Shown: positions 24,606 through 36,760 of the stretch, piece after piece | Numbering within the stretch: the stretch's first letter is position 1 | How the letters are laid out: every line of letters begins with the position of its first letter | Assembly (NCBI GenBank): GCA_946699065.1 | Contig: CAMPDV010000256.1 | Location: forward strand, 62,001-126,000 | Length of the DNA: 64,000 nt | Source: Loxodes magnus | Lineage: Eukaryota; Ciliophora; Karyorelictea; Loxodida; Loxodidae | Direction: 5' to 3' | Program-made: the position numbers and the translations under genes | The notes under the pieces: generated by a model | Told to the model about the DNA's origin: nothing | What the model saw: the letters and a program-made list of their open reading frames with translations, nothing else | Databases searched by the model: none

Positions 24606-25009
24606 TTTACTTTATAAAAGTGAAATAACTTAAATATTAATTAAATCTATCTAAAATTAGAAATTATTATTTAACTAAGCTGTTTATTTAATCTCCTAGG
24701 CTTTGCTTTACACACTAACAAAATTATAACTAATATTATACCTTTAAAATAATTTTATTTAAACCTTAATTATTAAAGCTTAATTTTATAATTAAGTTAA
24801 ATAACTTTTTGATTTCAAATCTTATAAAATTTGCTAATTTAAAATTAATTAATTTCAGTTTTATCATTTTCTTTTATACTTTAAAGCTATCTTTTGTTCA
24901 GTATGACAAGGTGCTTGGAAAATAAAATAATTATAAATCCGTTTAGTAATTATTTCTGTAACTTTGTAAATATACCTAGTTTTTTCATCTTTTAGCTATG
25001 GAGTGAGGA

Positions 25010-25885
25010 TGGAAATAAAATTAAATATTTGAAAACAGAAGAAAAAATATAAACTTAAATTTATTTTATCTTTAATCAGTCTAAAAAAGCATTAAAAAAA
25101 TTGTAAAATACTATGAAATAAACAATGAAGAAATAAAAGATCTTAACATAAACAATTATACTAAAGAAATCTAAAAAAAATACAAAAAAATTTTTCAAGG
25201 AAACGATATAGAGAATATAAGATATGAAAACAGCCGAAATAATTTATAGACAATATAAAAATGAGACTAAATTTTGAAAAATTACTTATATAACAACAAA
25301 CAAAGAATTAATAAAAGAATAAAAATTAATTTATAGACTAAGAACGCAATTAATATTTTTTAGAGCTGATCTATCAGAAAGACATATTGATTAAGAGTAA
25401 ATACTATGCATTTGTTAGCAATAAGAAAAATTTGAACACGTCTTTGATTGATAGTATTACAGATAAATTATATAAGAAAACAGTCTTCAGATACAAGAAA
25501 CATTATAAAATTTACACATAAACATAAATCTGAAAGAAGGAAATAATAAATATACAATAAACAATGAAACTAATAAAAAATAGAAAAAATTTAAAAGAAA
25601 TGCTAGAATATAATCAAATATTAATAAATTAAGAAACAAAAAAGAATAAATAAATCCTAGAAGATATTTATCTTAAGATTAAAAAAACATGTATAGCATA
25701 AAACAAAAACTTTAACAAATAATTTGATTTTAAGAATGATTGAGGGAAAAATAAATCCATTAGTAATATTTGAATAAAGAAGACTTAAAACAATTATTTT
25801 TAGAATGAACAAAGATACAAGAAAAAGAGAAACTAAACTAAAAAAAATCAAATCAAAACAATAATGAAGACCTAAGAGTTTCAGA
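25010..25885 (+). mobile_element. LINE fragment, C-terminal end of ORF2
   Basis: Open in code 27: NKELIKEQKLIYRLRTQ, LIFFRADLSERHIDQEQ, then ILCICQQEKFEHVFDW. The run R-L-R-T-x-(L/I), followed by CxC, H and a terminal aromatic/Cys position, is the signature of the region after the reverse transcriptase in non-LTR retrotransposons. A Lys/Gln-rich tail follows. The reverse-transcriptase core is not present upstream, where tRNA genes lie at 24.4-24.6 kb, so this is a 5'-truncated insertion. At least one frame change near 25210 suggests decay. Confidence 0.6.
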
Positions 25886-25899
25886 ATGAGAGTGAAATC

Positions 25900-27202
25900 A
25901 TAAAAATTATTTTATTAAGCTGAAAGGCGAACATTGTTTAATTTAAAAGCCTTGATGAATTTTAAATTAAAAGCTTTTGATTTTTTTAAATAGAAAGATA
26001 GTAAAAATAAATTGCTTGACTCTTTTAAAATCAGCTGACAAAATAAAGGAATCATATGGTTATATAATTAAATATTTTTTATTTATAAAATAATAATTTA
26101 AATTTAGTTTACTAACTAAACAGTACTGTTATTTAAGTAATAGCTCTAATAAATTTTAAATTTATACAAAAGAAAATTGTATATAAGTTAATGAAGTGAA
26201 GTTTATAACTGAGCAATTTATTAAATAATTGAAACAAAACATGCAACTCCTGCTTTTTATCAAAGCAAGATATTAATTAATTTTTACTAATAGAATTTAA
26301 TAAAAAATATTAAATTACAAAGTTAAAATCTTCTAAATTTAGATAGCTAGGTTGTTTCTAATTTTTTGTTGATTGAAGATATTTATAACACTTCACCAAA
26401 TAAAACCTAGATAATGAAAAAGACTGAATATGTTGATATAAAGCTTAAATTATTATTTAGCGCTAAGGTTTTATTACAAGTGAACATAATAAGAAAACTA
26501 AGATCATTAAGAAATTCCTTGTTTTTCTTATAATCTTTTAAGTTAAGATAAAATAAGCTATAAGTATCTGATATTTTTAGTTATAATAAGCTTTCTTTGC
26601 ATGAATAAATTATTAAAATCATAAAAACTTAAAACTTTTCCTTTTTTGTTTATTTTTAATTAACTAAGTCTTTTTAAATTACAAGCTCATATCATATAAT
26701 ATAAGTCATAATAAATAATTTAATGATAGTAAGAACTATCTACTTGTAATTTAGAAGGAAAATTAAAAATTAAATAAAATAAAAAATAATTATTAAATTA
26801 GCTTTTTATAAGATTCTTTCTTATGCTTATTTATTTAAGCATTAATTAATGCAGCTCTTTATTTTTAATCTTTTCAAAATTGGTAGCTCAGGATTCAACT
26901 AAGAAATTTAAGATTTCTATTTTTAATAATTTTAATTTACTTCAATAGAGATATTTCTTTTCTTATATTAGCCTCTCGAAACTTTTATTAAACTTAAAAG
27001 TAAAAAAAAAATTGATAAATATCATCTTCGTTATCATTTAGTTGGATCGATAAATTAGTAATATTTTATTTTTAAGCTATTAATTAAGAATTTTATTAAT
27101 TTGTTCTTTATCTTCTAATTCTTTAGTTAATTTTAATTTCTGTCAAATAGCTAGGAATTAAATTAATAGCGCAACTTTAAATTTGATATTGTTTATTTAT
27201 TT
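25900..27202. other. AT-rich stretch before the kelch gene
   Basis: No clear coding frame. TTTATTTATTTTATAG at 27192-27207 would suit a 3' splice site for the following gene, so an unidentified first exon could lie in this stretch. Confidence 0.3.
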
Positions 27203-27262
27203 TATAGAAAGGATTTTCATACCAAGTCAGAATTTATTATCAAGTTGTTGTGTCTTAGAAAA

Positions 27263-28189
27263 ATGTGCAAAATATCATAGAAGGCTAAATAGCTTGGAGT
27301 GCTATTTAGCAAAGTACATTTGATGATTAACAAATACGAAATTTTTCAAAACTTTTGCCATTAATAGTTTAAAATGTACTCTACTTTTCTGTATTCTTCC
27401 AATACATATCTTGCTTCAATTTTAGAAGTGGCTTATTAACGAATTCTACAGTAAAAGAAATTTCCGAAATTTATAGGGATAATTATTAATTATTAAGTTG
27501 AATAGATAAAAGATAACTTAGTAATCATTTCTGGAGAAAGTGAATCTTCAAAAAGATTCACTATTCTTCAAATAGAAAATGACTAATATAAAACTTAAGA
27601 GTTGGAAACATTTTTTAGCAGAAGTCATCATGGAACTATATTTGATGATAAAGCTTCAATTTATTTAATAGGAGGAGAAACTACCAAATCGTATGAAGTT
27701 TTTAATATGAAAGCATTCAAGTTTACTCCTTATTTCGAAGACTTTTCAATAACACTGAGAACGTTTGGACTTTGCTTAGTAAAAGAGGATTTCAATGCTT
27801 TTGGCAGGTTTGACTTTGATAAAAATTAAGCTTAAAATTCTATTTATTCTTATTCAAATATTGAATATAAGTGAATATATTTATAAGTTTAATTTAAGAA
27901 TAAAAGTTCATAAAGTGTTGCGTATTCAAAGAAAGAATAAAGTTGCTATATCTGATGTAGTGGTGGGGATTTAAGAAGAACTTATGCTTATGACTTCAAA
28001 TAAATAATAGATGATGGAGAAGAAATGGATGAAATTTCTGATATATATTCCAAGCCTATTGTATAATGAGATTAAATATTTTTCTTTAGAAACTCAGGAG
28101 AACTAAGGTTATATGAAATTAAAAGAGGAAAATGGAATTCAGCTAACATTTGTGGAAAAACACTAGAATATGATAAAACATTAAAATGA
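27263..28189 (+). CDS. Kelch-repeat-like protein
   Basis: 308 codons from ATG (MCKISQKAKQLGVLFSK) to TGA (28187-28189). Three internal TGA codons (27872, 27953, 28067) are read as Trp. Kelch-type blades are visible: HHGTIFDDKASIYLIGGE ending YEVFNMKAFKF, CYIWCSGGDLRRTYAYDF, and VQWDQIFFFRNSGELRLYE ending KRGKWNSANI. Two of the TGA-encoded Trp sit where kelch blades favour aromatics. The open frame extends upstream to a possible 3' splice site near 27207, so the start may be an exon boundary. Kelch propellers bind proteins; the partner is not inferable. Confidence 0.6.
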
Positions 28190-29919
28190 AAATAAACCAA
28201 TGTATTAACTTAAGATATATCTAAATAGTTGGGAATCTTGATTTACTGAACCATATTTTAATTTTTTTATTGAATTAAATCAGATTTAAGTTTTTTAATA
28301 AATTGATTAAGACCCTCTTTAATTACAATGATTTAGATTATAAGAATAAATATATAAAGCATAGTGTAAACTCAATAAAAAACAAAGCTATCATTGTATA
28401 TTTTAATGCTTATTTAAAATAATTTTAACATAAAAATAAGAAAAAAAACTAATTACCCATAAATGTTTATTCTTAGTAAAGAGATAAATAAATAATGCTT
28501 AAAAAGTTAAACAATTATAGAAAATAACTACTATTACAGTTTACAAATTTAATTATTAATACTTTTAAGAATCTATTATTAACTAAAGTTAATAGAGATT
28601 TAGCATGTATTGCTTGTATAGGTGAAAATATAAGCTTTTATGGAGAATTTAATTAATAAAACTTATTATTATTTGAAAATTATTTTTATTTCATATTCAA
28701 TTAAGTTAGTTTTTCTAGAAATGTCTTAAGCTATTAACTATTTTAATATATTAAGAATAAAAATTTCTATTTTAAATTAAAAATAAAATACAAACAACTT
28801 AACTTCGAAAATATTTTGTTTTTATAACCTTTTTTAAAGCTTTCTCCTAAGAATTAAACCTTATTTTCAAATATTATTTTTAATCTTTCTATAAGAGAAA
28901 TTTTGTGTTGCAAAATGTTTTTTTTTAATTTTGATGAAGATCAAGTAAAATAATAGATTTAATAAAATATTTATAATCTCTCATAAATTTATGGGTTGCT
29001 TTAAAAGAGTTTATGAGAATTTCAAAATACTTAAATATATAATAGAAATATTAAAATAAAACAATTATGAAAATAAAGGATTAAAATAACAATAATAATA
29101 TGATAAAAAAGTTTCAATACTTTGAGTATTGGGGCATAATTGCACTACTTATAGTTTATTTCATGTGAATTATGTTAAGTATAAGAGTTTATGTAAGTTT
29201 ATTATCAACCTCTAGTTAATTCTTCCATCTCCTGTTCTTTTGTTTCTTCTATATTGATTCTAAATTGTGTTCTCGCATTTTCATCTCTTTTCTTATTTTC
29301 ATCTTTCTTCTTATTTGTTTTCACAACCATTTTAAATAAAAAAATACTAATTCTATGAGATAAGGAGGTAAAATGCTTATATGAGTATTAGAAACTCTTT
29401 AATATTTCTTTTTATATTACTCCTAAAAATTAATTTATTAATCATCTCTCTATTATTTTTAAGGCTAAAATGCACTTTAACCTTTCATATTATAATAGTT
29501 AAATTTTAAGTTCTTTATATGCATAATTTATCATAATCAACTCATTAGCATATCATTTCTAAAACTTACTTTAAACATCAGATTGATTTAATCATAATAA
29601 TAAAGCTATAGTCAGAAATTGATAAAATGATATAAGATTATACTAATTAATAAGAAGCTTATATTATTTTAGTCTCTAAGGAATATATTACTTATTGGTT
29701 TAATCTATTTAAAATCATTTAATTATATTATAATCTTTTCAGCCTTCATTAATTTTATTAAGTATGTTCTTAATTAGCATCATATCTATTGCTATTAAAA
29801 TAAACTTTAATTTATCTATTTATAGAAGGAATTTTATTCAATTATTAGAGAAAGCAATACTAGTTTCTTATTTAACCTATTTAGCTTTACACCTTTAATT
29901 ATAGTCTAAATAATAATTA
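28190..29919. other. AT-rich intergenic stretch
   Basis: Low-complexity AT-rich sequence with a short run of unrelated T-rich segments around 29.2-29.35 kb. I see nothing that I can name. Confidence 0.35.
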
Positions 29920-30232
29920 AAAGATGCTGGGAACTGAGAATGACCTTCGTGACAACACTTTCTAGTTTTATGGCTAGGAATAAGTTCCTTTCCTGTCGCT
30001 GAGAAAGTCCCTAATCAGAGTCATTTTCTGAAGGGAATATTATCTTTGAGATTATCCGCTCTTAGTAGGGGCTTGAAGCCTGGTTATTCATAGCGATGGA
30101 GCTCCCTGCCAGCTGTGTTTGGAACACAACAGGATATCTCCATTATTCCTTAAAAAGAGAGCTTCGGGTCGACTAATTGGAAAGTAGATTCCGATCTCCA
30201 AACTCTTGTAGTTAAAATTAATTAATTAATAT
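29920..30232 (-). repeat. R1 repeat, copy 2 (inverted)
   Basis: Reverse-strand copy of the R1 element described at 1128-1435, including the B-box-like core (GGGGCTTGAAGCC on the plus strand) and the AT tract ATTAATTAATTAAT at its 5' side (30216-30232). It lies about 320 bp from copy 3 and in opposite orientation. Confidence 0.75.
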
Positions 30233-30550
30233 TATTCTAAATATTTTTAATAAGGCTTATTTTAAATGCTCACAAATGAATAGCAAGATATATAGATATA
30301 ATACATTATAATTACCACTTTAGTATTTAAAAATTATTTAGAAGTAAAAAAGAGTAAAGACATTATAAGAATAAGTAAAAAACTAAATTAAAATTATCCT
30401 TTAAAATAATTAGATAAAGTAAATAAAGCCTTTCTTTCATAATGTTCCATTTATTAATTAAATAATAACTTACTAAATTTTAAATTTGCTAATTCCAAAT
30501 TTAAAAAAATTATACTTTCAAGTGTAATTTAAAATTATTAACTAATTATA

Positions 30551-30863
30551 AACTTAAAAAGTTTCTCTTTCGAGGGACTAGAAACTCCTTTCCAGATAGA
30601 CGATCCTGGACACTCTCTTGATGCACATAACACGGATATCCTGCTGCATATTTAAATACGCTTTTGTATGGAAGTTTCATAACTAAGAGTCACAGGCTTC
30701 AAGCCACTTGTAAGAGTAGATAGCCGATGGATTTTGCTTGCTTGCTGAGACTGATTCTAACTAAGGACCTACTCACAGAAAGGATATGAACTTAACTTTA
30801 TCCATAAAACTAGAAAGTTTTATCAGAGAAGCAACATCAGTTCTCATCCTCATCTTTTTAATT
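30551..30863 (+). repeat. R1 repeat, copy 3 (diverged)
   Basis: The most diverged R1 copy. It keeps GGGACTAGAAACTCCTTTCC, AACACGGATATCCTG and CACAGGCTTCAAGCC, but has a rearranged middle (TATTTAAATACGC). The TTAATTAATT tract seen at the other copies is missing. Confidence 0.65.
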
Positions 30864-31555
30864 CTTATTTCTAACTTTCTATCATTTTATTTAAGCTTTG
30901 TTAATAAAAAGTACTGAAATAAAAAAGGGATATCAGAGATGCCTGAAATACTCTTAATTAAGTTTATTGATAGATTTTCTATTTATTATCTTTCAAAATT
31001 TCATTATTTTTTATTTATTGTAAGATATTATTTCTCCTTACTTTACTTAAATTTTATATTTTCTCCTTCTTCATCTCTCTGGCTGTTTAGATTCTTAAAT
31101 AGTTACTTAAAATAATCTAAAAAGTGTAAATTTCTTAGACTATTTAGTAATTATTCTTTAGTGGAAAATTAATTAACAGTAGCTAAATTTAATCTACTCT
31201 GCTTTTACTTTATATATAATCACCTTTATCCTTTCTATTTCTCTTCTACTATCTTTTAATTTTGCTAGTTACATTTGAATTAGATATCTATAAGAGAATA
31301 TTTAACTGAATATTAACATTTATTTATTAGCTAGCATAATAAAATATTTGTATAACCAAAAATTAATAAAAGAAAGATTTATAGATGAAAAAGTTTAAAA
31401 ATTTCTAGTTAATAGAAAAATTACCTTCCTTTGTTGGAAACATCATGTAGACTTTAGCATTCTTATAATTTCAATAATTATAGTTAATATCTATATTTGT
31501 ATCTTAATAAAAGAAAATCGCTTTTAATTAGGAATTCTATTATCATATATATTTT

Positions 31556-31880
31556 AAATAGGGTGGAAAGGCCTTTCCTTCGGATGCTGCTTGGAGACCC
31601 AGCAAGATAACTAAAAAATGAGCGCGGATAGAGAATAAACCGGAGAAAGAGAAGCCAATAACAAGAAAAGGAAGATTCGACAAGCTGGAGAACTCTGAAT
31701 TCCAGGAGAAAACCTTCTTCATAATAGGTTGTGGAAAGATGTAGCCGTAATTGCATATTGCATCCTATGTTTTGGAAGGAAAAATTACATGGACGTATTG
31801 TAGGAAGAGAAAACAAAGATAGAGAAACCCATAAAATTTTATTTTTCGACATTAAATAAAATTAATTTATAGAGCTGCGC
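31556..31880. other. GC-rich block, possible coding or decayed element
   Basis: About 300 bp of higher GC. Plus-strand frames contain MSADREQTGEREANNKKRK and, in another frame, ENSEFQEKTFFIIGCGKM and ITWTYCRKRKQRQRN. No single frame holds. No second copy is seen in the window. It may be a decayed mobile-element ORF. Confidence 0.25.
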
Positions 31881-32346
31881 ACCAACGAGAGTGCTACACT
31901 CTCTATAATCCAATTTATTTATTATTATCAATTATGAAAAATATATCAGAGAGTTATTGAAGCTAAAAATCAAATTGTTCCTTTTAAAGGGATTTAAATG
32001 ATGGGTTAGTTGAAAATAAACAATCTAGTTTTAAGGAAATTAAATAGTTAATTTTTGAGACATTTACTAAATAAAAAATTAACTTAGCACAAAATTGAGA
32101 AAATAAAAATACTCATAAGGTGAAAATAATTTAATTTTTAGTTCTTAGATTTAACTTACTTAAAAAAGTATATTAATGGTAATTAAGAGTATACTTAAAC
32201 TTATGGAAAAATATAATTGCAAAAACTAAACAAAAATAAAATAACCTTCAAATTTTCTAATTAAAGTTGCTAAAGATGCTTTATTTCTACATCTTGAAAT
32301 AAGAGGAATATTATAGATGACCTTTTATAACATTAGTAAATTAAAT

Positions 32347-32666
32347 TTAATTAATTAATTAATTTCAACTAAAAAAGTTTTTGGACCGGAAACTCCTTTC
32401 TGATTGCACGACCCGACGCTCTCTTTTTATGGAATAACGGGGATATCCTGTTGTGCTCCAGGCACAGCTGCTAGGGAGTTCCATCGCTATGAGCAGCCAG
32501 GCTTCAAGCCCCTACCAAGAGCGGATAATCTCAAAGACAGTGTTCCCTTCAGAAAATGACTCTGACCAGGGACTTTCTCAGCGACAGGAAAGGAACTTGT
32601 TCCTAGCCATAAAACTAGAAAGTGTTGTCACGAAGGTCATTCTCAGCTCCACCCATTTTTTCAATT
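32347..32666 (+). repeat. R1 repeat, copy 4
   Basis: Nearly the same sequence as copy 1 over its whole length, including the TTAATTAATTAATTAATT tract, the A-box-like TGGAATAACGGGG (about 32430) and the B-box-like GGCTTCAAGCCCC (about 32500). The close match to copy 1 and the weaker match to copies 2 and 3 suggest different insertion ages. Confidence 0.75.
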
Positions 32667-32830
32667 ATTAAATTAAATTTAATAAAATTAAATTTATTTA
32701 GTTTATATTAATTATTAAATTGATTATTGTTTTCCAATTTATTTACTAAATATATAGATCTTTTAATTTATAAAATGAAATTTAAAATAGTTGCTGCAAA
32801 AAAGTATAGTAGATTTTATTAATAATAATG

Positions 32831-33015
32831 GGGTGAATTAAGTTTAACAATTATCGAGGATTTTCACCTCTTCATGTTGGACACCAGATCGTTCCGGTGT
32901 TGAAAATAAAGTTTTAAAAGTCTCTCTTACTCTCTCCTCCCATTGCTCATGTCATTTCCAATTCTATCTTCATTTCTAATCAGATTTTCTCTAGTAGATT
33001 AAACCTAATTCATTT
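32831..33015 (+). repeat. R2 repeat, copy 2
   Basis: Second copy of the 185-bp R2 repeat (see 22931-23115). It starts 165 bp after R1 copy 4 and is followed by further GC-rich sequence to about 33270 that is not in copy 1 (CTGCTTCCTTGGC, AGGTTAAGGTTAAG). R2 may therefore be part of a longer element. Confidence 0.65.
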
Positions 33016-33827
33016 AGGTAAATTTCTCTCTGATTTGTCTCTATTTCATTTGTTTTTTCTTCATCTGCTTCCTTGGCTTTTCCTCCAATGTAGGACTTAT
33101 TACGTGAGTCGCTTCCTAGGATTTCTTCTGCCCGTCACATCCTGCTTGAATTCCAGATTGTAAGATTAAGAAGAAGGTTAAGGTTAAGAAAAAGACGACT
33201 AATCAAGATTGGATTCAGGTTTCCTCTCCAACTTTTTGGAGGTGGTGTAGAAACCTCTTTTGAATCCTTCTATTTTTTATATTAGATATATTAAAATAGA
33301 TTATGAATAAGATATTTAAAGCATCTTTAACTTAGTGACAAGTACAAGCAAAACTAAATTATTTAGATAAAAGATTTATTTAATTTTACTATTTTAATAA
33401 ACGCACTTCAAATATCACCTTGTAAATGATATCATACCAAAATTGCTTTATTTTTCGAGTTGCACAAATATCTACTTAAGTTTTCTTATCAATTTAAGTG
33501 AGTATGCAGTTTACAAGAAATAGCAATTTAAGTAGAATATAAATTAATGAAGTTTAATAATTTTAAGACTTAGAAACAAATTATTTATATAAACTAAAGA
33601 GAGTAGAATGCTAAGGTAATTTCAATCAAGAGCCAAAATTAAACTGTGAAATATAAATCACTGGAATCTATATGAATAAAATATTAACATACTGTTAAAG
33701 GCTATAGATAATCGGGGAACCTAGTTAAGGAAACTAATTATTTAAAACGTAAAATTTTAATGGAATACTAAAAGATCTGAACTATTAGAGATTAAATATT
33801 TTGCATAGTTAAAAATTTTGATTTTAA

Positions 33828-34421
33828 ATGGGTAATTAACTTAAGAAAATAAATTTTAGCTTCGAACTTGTAAAATTAGCAAGGGATTAAAAAAATTTAG
33901 AAAGAACCAAAAAACATCTGCTTTTATTAGATAAAAGATACATCACATTAATGGAATAGTTTTGATTACTTCAAAAACAGAAGAATATGACATTTAGTAA
34001 GATATCAGAATTAATTAAGAATTCTGAAATCTACTTTACCAAGGATATATTGTTAACTGGTATAACTGTAAAAAATTTAATAAATTTAACTCGAAATGCA
34101 ACACTAAAATAAACTAAGTTACCTTTTAAAGCATTTTAGAGCATTAAAAAATTACTTTACATAATTACTTACATTTGATTGACTGAATTTATACTAAATA
34201 CACACGGTATTTAAAAAAGAATCAGATTGATTATCTGTTTACTGAGGAGATTTAGTAAACCTTAAAAGATTTTTTAAATATTAGAATTATAAATTAATTA
34301 TTTTTTAATTTTACTATCTTTGATTTATATAAATAATCATACTTATACAAAAAGAAAGTTCTTAAACTCATTAATTAGAAATAAGGCTATTTACTTTAAA
34401 TAACTAATGACCAATGAATGA
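33828..34421 (+). CDS. Unknown 197-aa protein
   Basis: A complete frame from ATG (MGNQLKKINFSFELVKLA) to TGA (34419-34421), with Gln as TAA/TAG and two TGA read as Trp (MEQFWLLQ, ITYIWLTEF). Mostly helical and hydrophilic in the first half (RDQKNLERTKKHLLLLDK), with FTKDILLTGITVKNLINL in the middle and a more hydrophobic second half. No known motif. Confidence 0.45.
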
Positions 34422-34989
34422 TAATTTAATTTAAATATGATCTATATTGCTATTAACATATTCATTTATAGTTTTTAAGTTAAATTATTTTAACTAAAAG
34501 ATCATCTTCGCGAGATAAAATAACTTTTTATTATTGATTTATTTATAATTCACTACCTAAATTATATATATTCATTTACTTATCCCAATATCTAAACTAT
34601 GCTAGATTTAGCTAATATTTTTATATAAGTTGTTTTAATTAAAAAATAAATTATGAAAATATATTAAAATATTCATATAGCGCCTTCCTAAGACATATAT
34701 TTCATTATATGATCCTTTAATTTTTAAAAATCAGTATATTTTTTTACACTAAAAACATAACTAATAATTACTAAAATTTAGGAATAAGATTATTTAGATT
34801 AAATAAAAAATAAATCTTAGTTAATTTAGATTGCTTTTCTTTATCAATATTTATATATTCTTAGTTTTAAAGGAGTATAAATAAATATTTCTTATCTAAA
34901 AATATGAAATTTATTATAACTATCTATGCTTAAAACATTTCCATGCTAAATTTTTGTTTCTTTATATATGGGCTGCTGATAGATTATAT

Positions 34990-35884
34990 GATATATCTCC
35001 TGCATTTTTATTTAAAATAAAGGAACTTAGCATAGTAATTATTACTATTAATTTAATTAAAAATAAAAAGGATAAAATTAAGTTTATAGTCTTAGAAAAG
35101 AGCTCCAGGGTTCACTTGTTTTTGTTCCTGCTCTTTCTTGAACTAAAGGACTGCGTAGGACTACATTAGTCCGCCATCCTTGTCTCTCCCTCATCCACTA
35201 ATTATCGTTATAGTTTCTTCTTCCATTTTTATAAAACTCGTTGTTTCTTGAGTTGTAGAATTTCTTTCTGTATACTTATCCTGTTCTTGTTGGTCATATT
35301 CTGAAAAGTTAGTCTAATATTTATTACTTGTTAATTTTTTCAATTTCTTGTTTCTTCCAGCAATGATTTTTCTAGCATAAATAGCACCGAATCTTTTTGC
35401 GATAATAATTGATCTTATTTATTTCTTATTATTAGAATTCCGATTCGATTTCCATTGGGATATTTGATTATTAATCTTATAATTTTTAAATTATTACTTG
35501 TTATTATTCTTGTTTTTCTTAAAGTTGCTTTATTTGATATTCAATTTAAGAAAAATGAAATTGGAACATTTGAGGGACTTCGTTAAATTATTTATCAATT
35601 TATTCCAATTTAATTACTATTTACGATTAGATTTTATTTAATGATTCATCTATGGATGGGAATTATAGGTTTAATTATTCCATTAATTTTTCTAAATTTT
35701 CTATTTTTTATCTTTGCTTTTTCAAGTCATATTGGATATTTGATATCCTTTGCTGAACTGATTATGCAAAGGATTCCTTAGATTATTAATCTTTATCTTA
35801 TTAAGGCTATTCTTCAATTAAATTAGATTATTCTTATTTTTTCAAGTATTCGTTAATAGAGGTCTATTATTTCTTAGGTGCCAT
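34990..35884 (-). CDS. Gag-like coiled-coil zinc-knuckle ORF
   Basis: From ATG at 35884 (MAPKKQQTSINEYLKKQEQ) the frame gives a long Gln-rich coiled coil (RISNIQYDLKKQRQKIENLE and so on), then NIPMEIESEF, then a zinc knuckle CYLCQKNHCW (about 35361-35388). The motif order coiled coil, PM(E/D)IE, knuckle recurs in the ORFs at 53.1-53.8 and 54.68-55.2 kb, so this is a family of non-LTR ORF1-type proteins that would bind nucleic acid. The same frame continues upstream into the endonuclease ORF without a stop. The knuckle has CX2CX3H spacing rather than CX2CX4H. Confidence 0.55.
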
Positions 35885-36720
35885 TTTATTTTATAATAAA
35901 GTCGTATTATTCTTCTAGATTTTGTTCATCTATTAATTAATTAAAAAATTCATCTGTCCCTCTATATTCTTCTTTATAGGAATACTTTCAAATATCTTAT
36001 TTAAATTTTTTCAATTTATAACTTATTTTAACTTATGTGAACTTGTCATTTTTTTAGATTATTGGTTATCTAATTTAAGTTTATGTTATGAGTAGAAAAT
36101 GATCTGTTGTTAGCCCACTTCTTCTTAAACGTTAAATCTGAAGTTTTCTTATTGACTGTTTTTTTAATTAGTGAATATATAATAAATTATTTATCTTTGC
36201 TTTGTTTATTTAATTATATGAGTATTTTATCTTTCTTAGTTTATATCTATTAAATCAAAAGTTCGCACAAATTGCTATAGAAGTTCATCTACGTATTTTA
36301 TGTTTTATTATTTATTTAAATGAGCATTAAAATCTCCACATATGATTATTTTGTGATTTTTAAATTAGTCTAATAACTATCCTAGTTCTTAATAACAATT
36401 ATATATTAGTTCCACTGAGTGATTACTAGTTGGCATATAGATATTTATAACTATTAATTCATTTAATTTGAAGGCTTGTATCCTGTTATAATTATGCTAT
36501 ATTTGTATTTCTTCAACTTGATCTTCAATTTTAAAAAAAGTAAATAGTCCTTCTGTTTTTCCAGTTCCTTACAGGAAATATTATTTGAAGTTTTTGTTTA
36601 ATATTCCATATTCTTTAGTAGTTTAAGTTTCTTGGAGCATTAGAATTTCAGGTTATTTTCTTATATAAGATTATTTATTTCTAATTTTTTTTAAAAGTAT
36701 CCTCCATGTATATTTATGGA
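35885..36720 (-). mobile_element. LINE AP-endonuclease domain
   Basis: The minus-strand frame carries the apurinic endonuclease fold of non-LTR retrotransposons: RIGSINIHGGYF at the start, LMLQETQTTKEYG, LIVINIYMPTSNHSVEL and IIICGDFNAHLNK (about 36315-36350). The E of LQE, the N of MPTSN and the D and N of GDFN are the usual metal or phosphate ligands. No reverse-transcriptase domain follows; the frame runs instead into the Gag-like ORF. A 22-bp tandem duplication at 36714-36760 shifts the frame just upstream, so the element is dead as it stands. Confidence 0.75.
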
Positions 36721-36760
36721 TCCGATTCTGTATATTTATGGATCCGATTCTGTATATTTT
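36714..36760. repeat. 22-bp tandem duplication
   Basis: TATTTATGGATCCGATTCTG and its flanks are present twice in direct tandem. The duplication is not a multiple of three and disrupts the start of the endonuclease domain of the LINE. Confidence 0.85.

Noticed and set aside
28062-28090. 29-nt GT...AG intron in the kelch-like gene
   Set aside because: Removing it shifts the frame; keeping it leaves a kelch-like sequence with TGA as Trp.
31484-31852. 122-residue minus-strand ORF in the standard code
   Set aside because: Its stop is TAA, which is Gln here, and its composition (runs of Leu, Phe, Ser) is what the antisense of A-rich sequence gives. The opposite strand of the same block is equally open.
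34954-35169. 71-residue plus-strand ORF
   Set aside because: It is the antisense of the Gag-like ORF, whose zinc knuckle and coiled coil are on the minus strand.
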